Part shown: one piece after another, positions 15,375 through 17,336 of the stretch
Position numbering within the stretch: the first letter of the stretch is position 1
Layout of the letters: each line of letters starts with the position of its first letter
Assembly (NCBI GenBank): GCA_003648455.1
Contig: QMPG01000031.1
Location: forward strand, 1-17,336
Reading direction: 5' to 3'
DNA length: 17,336 bases
From: Bacteroidota bacterium
GTDB taxonomy: Bacteria > Bacteroidota > Bacteroidia > Bacteroidales > B39-G9
Notes under the pieces: generated by a model
Databases searched by the model: none
What the model saw: only the letters and a program-made list of their open reading frames with translations
Told to the model about the DNA's origin: nothing
Made by a program: the position numbers and the translations under genes

Positions 15375-15662
15375 GTTTTTGTTTTGACAAGAGAAGGGCG
15401 GTTGGTTTTGGTGGCGTGTGAAAAGGGGGTGTGGAGGTGTGGAAAGTTGTTTGGAAATTGTTTGATTGATTTTTTGTGGTTTGTATAAATTCTTGATTTT
15501 TATTCCGTTTGTTTTGTTTTTCTATACTAAAGGTGTAAATTTTTGAGATCCTTGTGGTGTCTTTTTATAATTGTTTTCTTTAATGAAAAAAATGTGATTA
15601 TTGGTTTATTTAAAACAAAAATATTGCTAAATTGTTTTGTTTTATTTTAAAATAAGAAAAGT
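15375..15662. other. Non-coding gap before ade, with an extreme G-over-C segment
   Basis: No open frame of interest was seen here. Bases 15361-15480 contain 45 G and only 3 C on the + strand, against an AT-rich background. They include GGTTGGTTTTGGTGG (15400-15414) and a G-rich run at 15425-15442, both able in principle to form two-layer G-quadruplexes. TGTGGAGG and TGTGGAAAG follow in tandem (15430-15446); the second matches the reversed DnaA box TGTGGATAA at 7 of 9 positions, which is weak. The rest (15481-15662) is T-rich, with no recognised riboswitch. Confidence 0.5.
15642..15655. promoter_or_regulatory. AT-only palindrome just before ade
   Basis: TTATTTTAAAATAA is a perfect 14-bp palindrome ending 7 bases before the ade ATG. 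It overlaps the expected ribosome-binding and leader region and might be an operator or help keep the start site open. With such base composition, chance is a real alternative. No standard promoter box is clear upstream. Confidence 0.25.
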
Positions 15663-17297
15663 ATGAAAGAGTTTGAAATATCAGGAACAATTGTTGATGT
15701 GGTAAACAAATGTTTTTACAAGGGTGTTGTGAGAGTTTGTGATGCAAAAATAGTTGATGTTGTTAAAAGAGATGATGTAGAAGATCAATTAATTCTTCCG
15801 GGTTTAATTGATTCTCATATCCATATAGAAAGTTCAATGCTTGTGCCAAGTGAATTTGCAAAAGCGGCAGTTTTACACGGAACTGTAGCAACGGTTTCTG
15901 ACCCACACGAAATTGCAAATGTGCTCGGAATAGAAGGGATAAATTTTATGATTGATAACAGCAAAACCGTTCCCTTTAAATTTTATTTTGGTGCTCCTTC
16001 TTGTGTTCCGGCAACCGGTTTTGAAACTTCGGGTTTTGAATTAAATAGCGAAAAAATTAAAAATTTGTTAAAAAGTGAGGATATTTATTATCTCGCAGAA
16101 ATGATGAATTTCCCCGGTGTTATTTATAGTGATAAAGAGGTTGTTGATAAAATTAACTTAAGCAAAAAGTTTAATAAACCTGTAGATGGACACGCTCCGG
16201 GATTGTGTGGTAACGATTTAAAAAAATATGCTGATGCAGGAATATCTACCGATCATGAATGTTCTACAATAGAAGAAGCTTTGGAGAAAATTAATTGTGG
16301 AATGCAAATTCAGATTAGAGAGGGAAGTGCTGCTAAAAATTTTGAAGTTCTCTGTCAATTAATTGATTCTCATCCGGACAAAGTTATGTTGTGCTCAGAC
16401 GATTTACATCCCGATAATTTAATTGAGGGGCATATCAACAAATTAATTAAAAAAGCACAAAAAAAAGGATTCGAATTTTTTAATATTTTGCGAGCAGCAA
16501 CCTACAATCCTGTTAAACATTATGGATTAAATGTTGGACTGTTGCAAAAAAACGACCCCGCCGATTTTATTGTTGTTGATGGCTTAGATAATTTTAATGT
16601 TTTAAAGACGTATATAAATGGAGATTTAGTTGCAGAAAATAAAAAGGCATTGTTTAAGACAGATTTATGTAAACCGATAAATAATTTTACAGTAGAAAAT
16701 ATAAGTAAGTCAGATTTAATTGTTAGTGCCGATAATGAAAAACAAATGAATGTTATTAATGCATTCGATGGCGAATTATTTACAAAAAGAATTAGTGTAA
16801 AACCAAAAACAGAAAATAATTGTGTTGTAACAGATATTGAAAATGATATTTTAAAGATTGTTGTTGTTAACAGATATGCAAAAAATGCAAAACCAATAGT
16901 CGGATTTATCAAGGGATTTGGATTAAAAAAAGGAGCAATAGCAAGTAGCATTGCTCACGATAGTCATAATATTATTTGCGTTGGAACAAACGACACCGAT
17001 ATTTTAAATGCTATAATGAAAATAATTGATAATAAGGGCGGTATTGTTGCGATTAATTCTGATGATGTTTCTGATTTATCATTACCAATTGCCGGATTAA
17101 TGTCAAATAAACCGGCTCGTGAAGTGGCAAAACAATATCTGTATATTAATAATAAAGCAATAGAATTTGGCTCAAGGTTTTCTGCACCATTTATGACCCT
17201 TGCTTTTATGGCTCTTCTTGTAATTCCCGAAATAAAAATTGGCGATAAAGGTTTGTTTGATGTTAATAAATTTCAATTTATATCATTATTTAAATAA
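15663..17297 (+). CDS. ade: Adenine deaminase
   Basis: 544 residues, an amidohydrolase-superfamily protein of about the usual Ade length. LPGLIDSHIHIESS gives the paired metal ligands His52 and His54. VDGHAPG (His177) and STDHEC (His198) are the later metal-binding histidines. CSDDLHPDN (Asp246/Asp247) gives the catalytic aspartate region. The SSMLVPSEFAKAAVLHGT and SDPHEIANVLG blocks are specific to bacterial adenine deaminases rather than dihydroorotases or ureases. The enzyme converts adenine to hypoxanthine and ammonia in purine salvage, using a metal centre in the cytosol. The C-terminal Ade domain (from about residue 380) is complete (GAIASSIAHDSHNIICVGT). ATG at 15663 is the natural start. 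A 411-bp gap separates it from mnmG, so it is probably transcribed on its own. Confidence 0.95.
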   Translation: MKEFEISGTIVDVVNKCFYKGVVRVCDAKIVDVVKRDDVEDQLILPGLIDSHIHIESSMLVPSEFAKAAVLHGTVATVSDPHEIANVLGIEGINFMIDNSKTVPFKFYFGAPSCVPATGFETSGFELNSEKIKNLLKSEDIYYLAEMMNFPGVIYSDKEVVDKINLSKKFNKPVDGHAPGLCGNDLKKYADAGISTDHECSTIEEALEKINCGMQIQIREGSAAKNFEVLCQLIDSHPDKVMLCSDDLHPDNLIEGHINKLIKKAQKKGFEFFNILRAATYNPVKHYGLNVGLLQKNDPADFIVVDGLDNFNVLKTYINGDLVAENKKALFKTDLCKPINNFTVENISKSDLIVSADNEKQMNVINAFDGELFTKRISVKPKTENNCVVTDIENDILKIVVVNRYAKNAKPIVGFIKGFGLKKGAIASSIAHDSHNIICVGTNDTDILNAIMKIIDNKGGIVAINSDDVSDLSLPIAGLMSNKPAREVAKQYLYINNKAIEFGSRFSAPFMTLAFMALLVIPEIKIGDKGLFDVNKFQFISLFK

Positions 17298-17336
17298 TTT
17301 CTATACTACACAAAAAACTCCCGGCGTTTGAAAAAC

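Noticed and set aside
15430..15446. DnaA boxes marking an origin
   Set aside because: No exact TTATCCACA or complement was seen in the gap. The best match is 7 of 9 and lies in a G-rich run, so an origin is not called.
15481..15662. Purine riboswitch upstream of ade
   Set aside because: I looked for the conserved purine-aptamer core and its paired P1 to P3 stems and found no convincing match.
16520..16951. 143-residue minus-strand open frame inside ade
   Set aside because: It lies wholly within the conserved ade frame, and its hydrophobic content comes from reverse reading of A/T-rich codons.
17298..17336. A further feature in the last 39 bases
   Set aside because: The sequence is too short to judge; no gene start, terminator or repeat can be supported.

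Overview
The window is a strongly AT-rich stretch of bacterial chromosome, with every recognisable gene on the + strand. Three things point to the Bacteroidota (Bacteroidales-like; genus not determinable): the families present (DUF4292 lipoprotein, Bacteroidota-type DUF4175-like coiled-coil protein, EnvC-type activator), the lack of Shine-Dalgarno motifs before most starts, and the use of TTG and GTG starts. No transposase, integrase, phage, CRISPR, tRNA or rRNA gene was seen. This looks like core chromosome, so the unusual content is mostly between the genes.

Layout. 1-129 is the 3' end of a probable quinolinate synthase gene (nadA). It abuts a secreted MORN-type repeat protein (130-1692). 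A 232-bp gap (1693-1924) holds a partial duplicate of the next gene's 5' end and two CCGCTTAGCGG palindromes. Then come a polysaccharide flippase (1925-3400), dut (3534-3968), a sugar-nucleotide transferase (4043-5047), a TPR protein (5115-6869), a DUF4292 lipoprotein (6879-7703), an EnvC-like coiled-coil/degenerate LytM protein (7742-8971), a 1107-residue membrane-anchored coiled-coil protein (8975-12298), an RsbW-like ATPase (12291-12686) and ybeY (12693-13103). From 5115 to 13103 the gaps are 3-38 bp or overlaps, so this is probably one operon, mostly serving the cell envelope.

A 273-bp gap rich in inverted repeats (13104-13376) precedes mnmG (13377-15251). The 411-bp gap after mnmG (15252-15662) is the most remarkable part of the window. 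It has two perfect parS-type palindromes, TGTTCCACGTGGAACA. The first starts on the base after the mnmG stop codon and doubles as a plausible intrinsic terminator. The second is the core of a perfect 46-bp palindrome. Next comes a 120-base segment with 45 G and only 3 C. An adenine deaminase gene (15663-17297) closes the window; the last 39 bases hold nothing I can identify.

How the genes fit together: the flippase, nucleotidyltransferase, lipoprotein, EnvC-like protein and large coiled-coil protein suggest envelope polymer export and peptidoglycan remodelling. dut, ybeY, mnmG and ade are housekeeping genes for nucleotide hygiene, rRNA maturation, tRNA wobble modification and purine salvage. 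The parS pair suggests that a ParAB system acts here and that the locus may be origin-proximal, which is inference.
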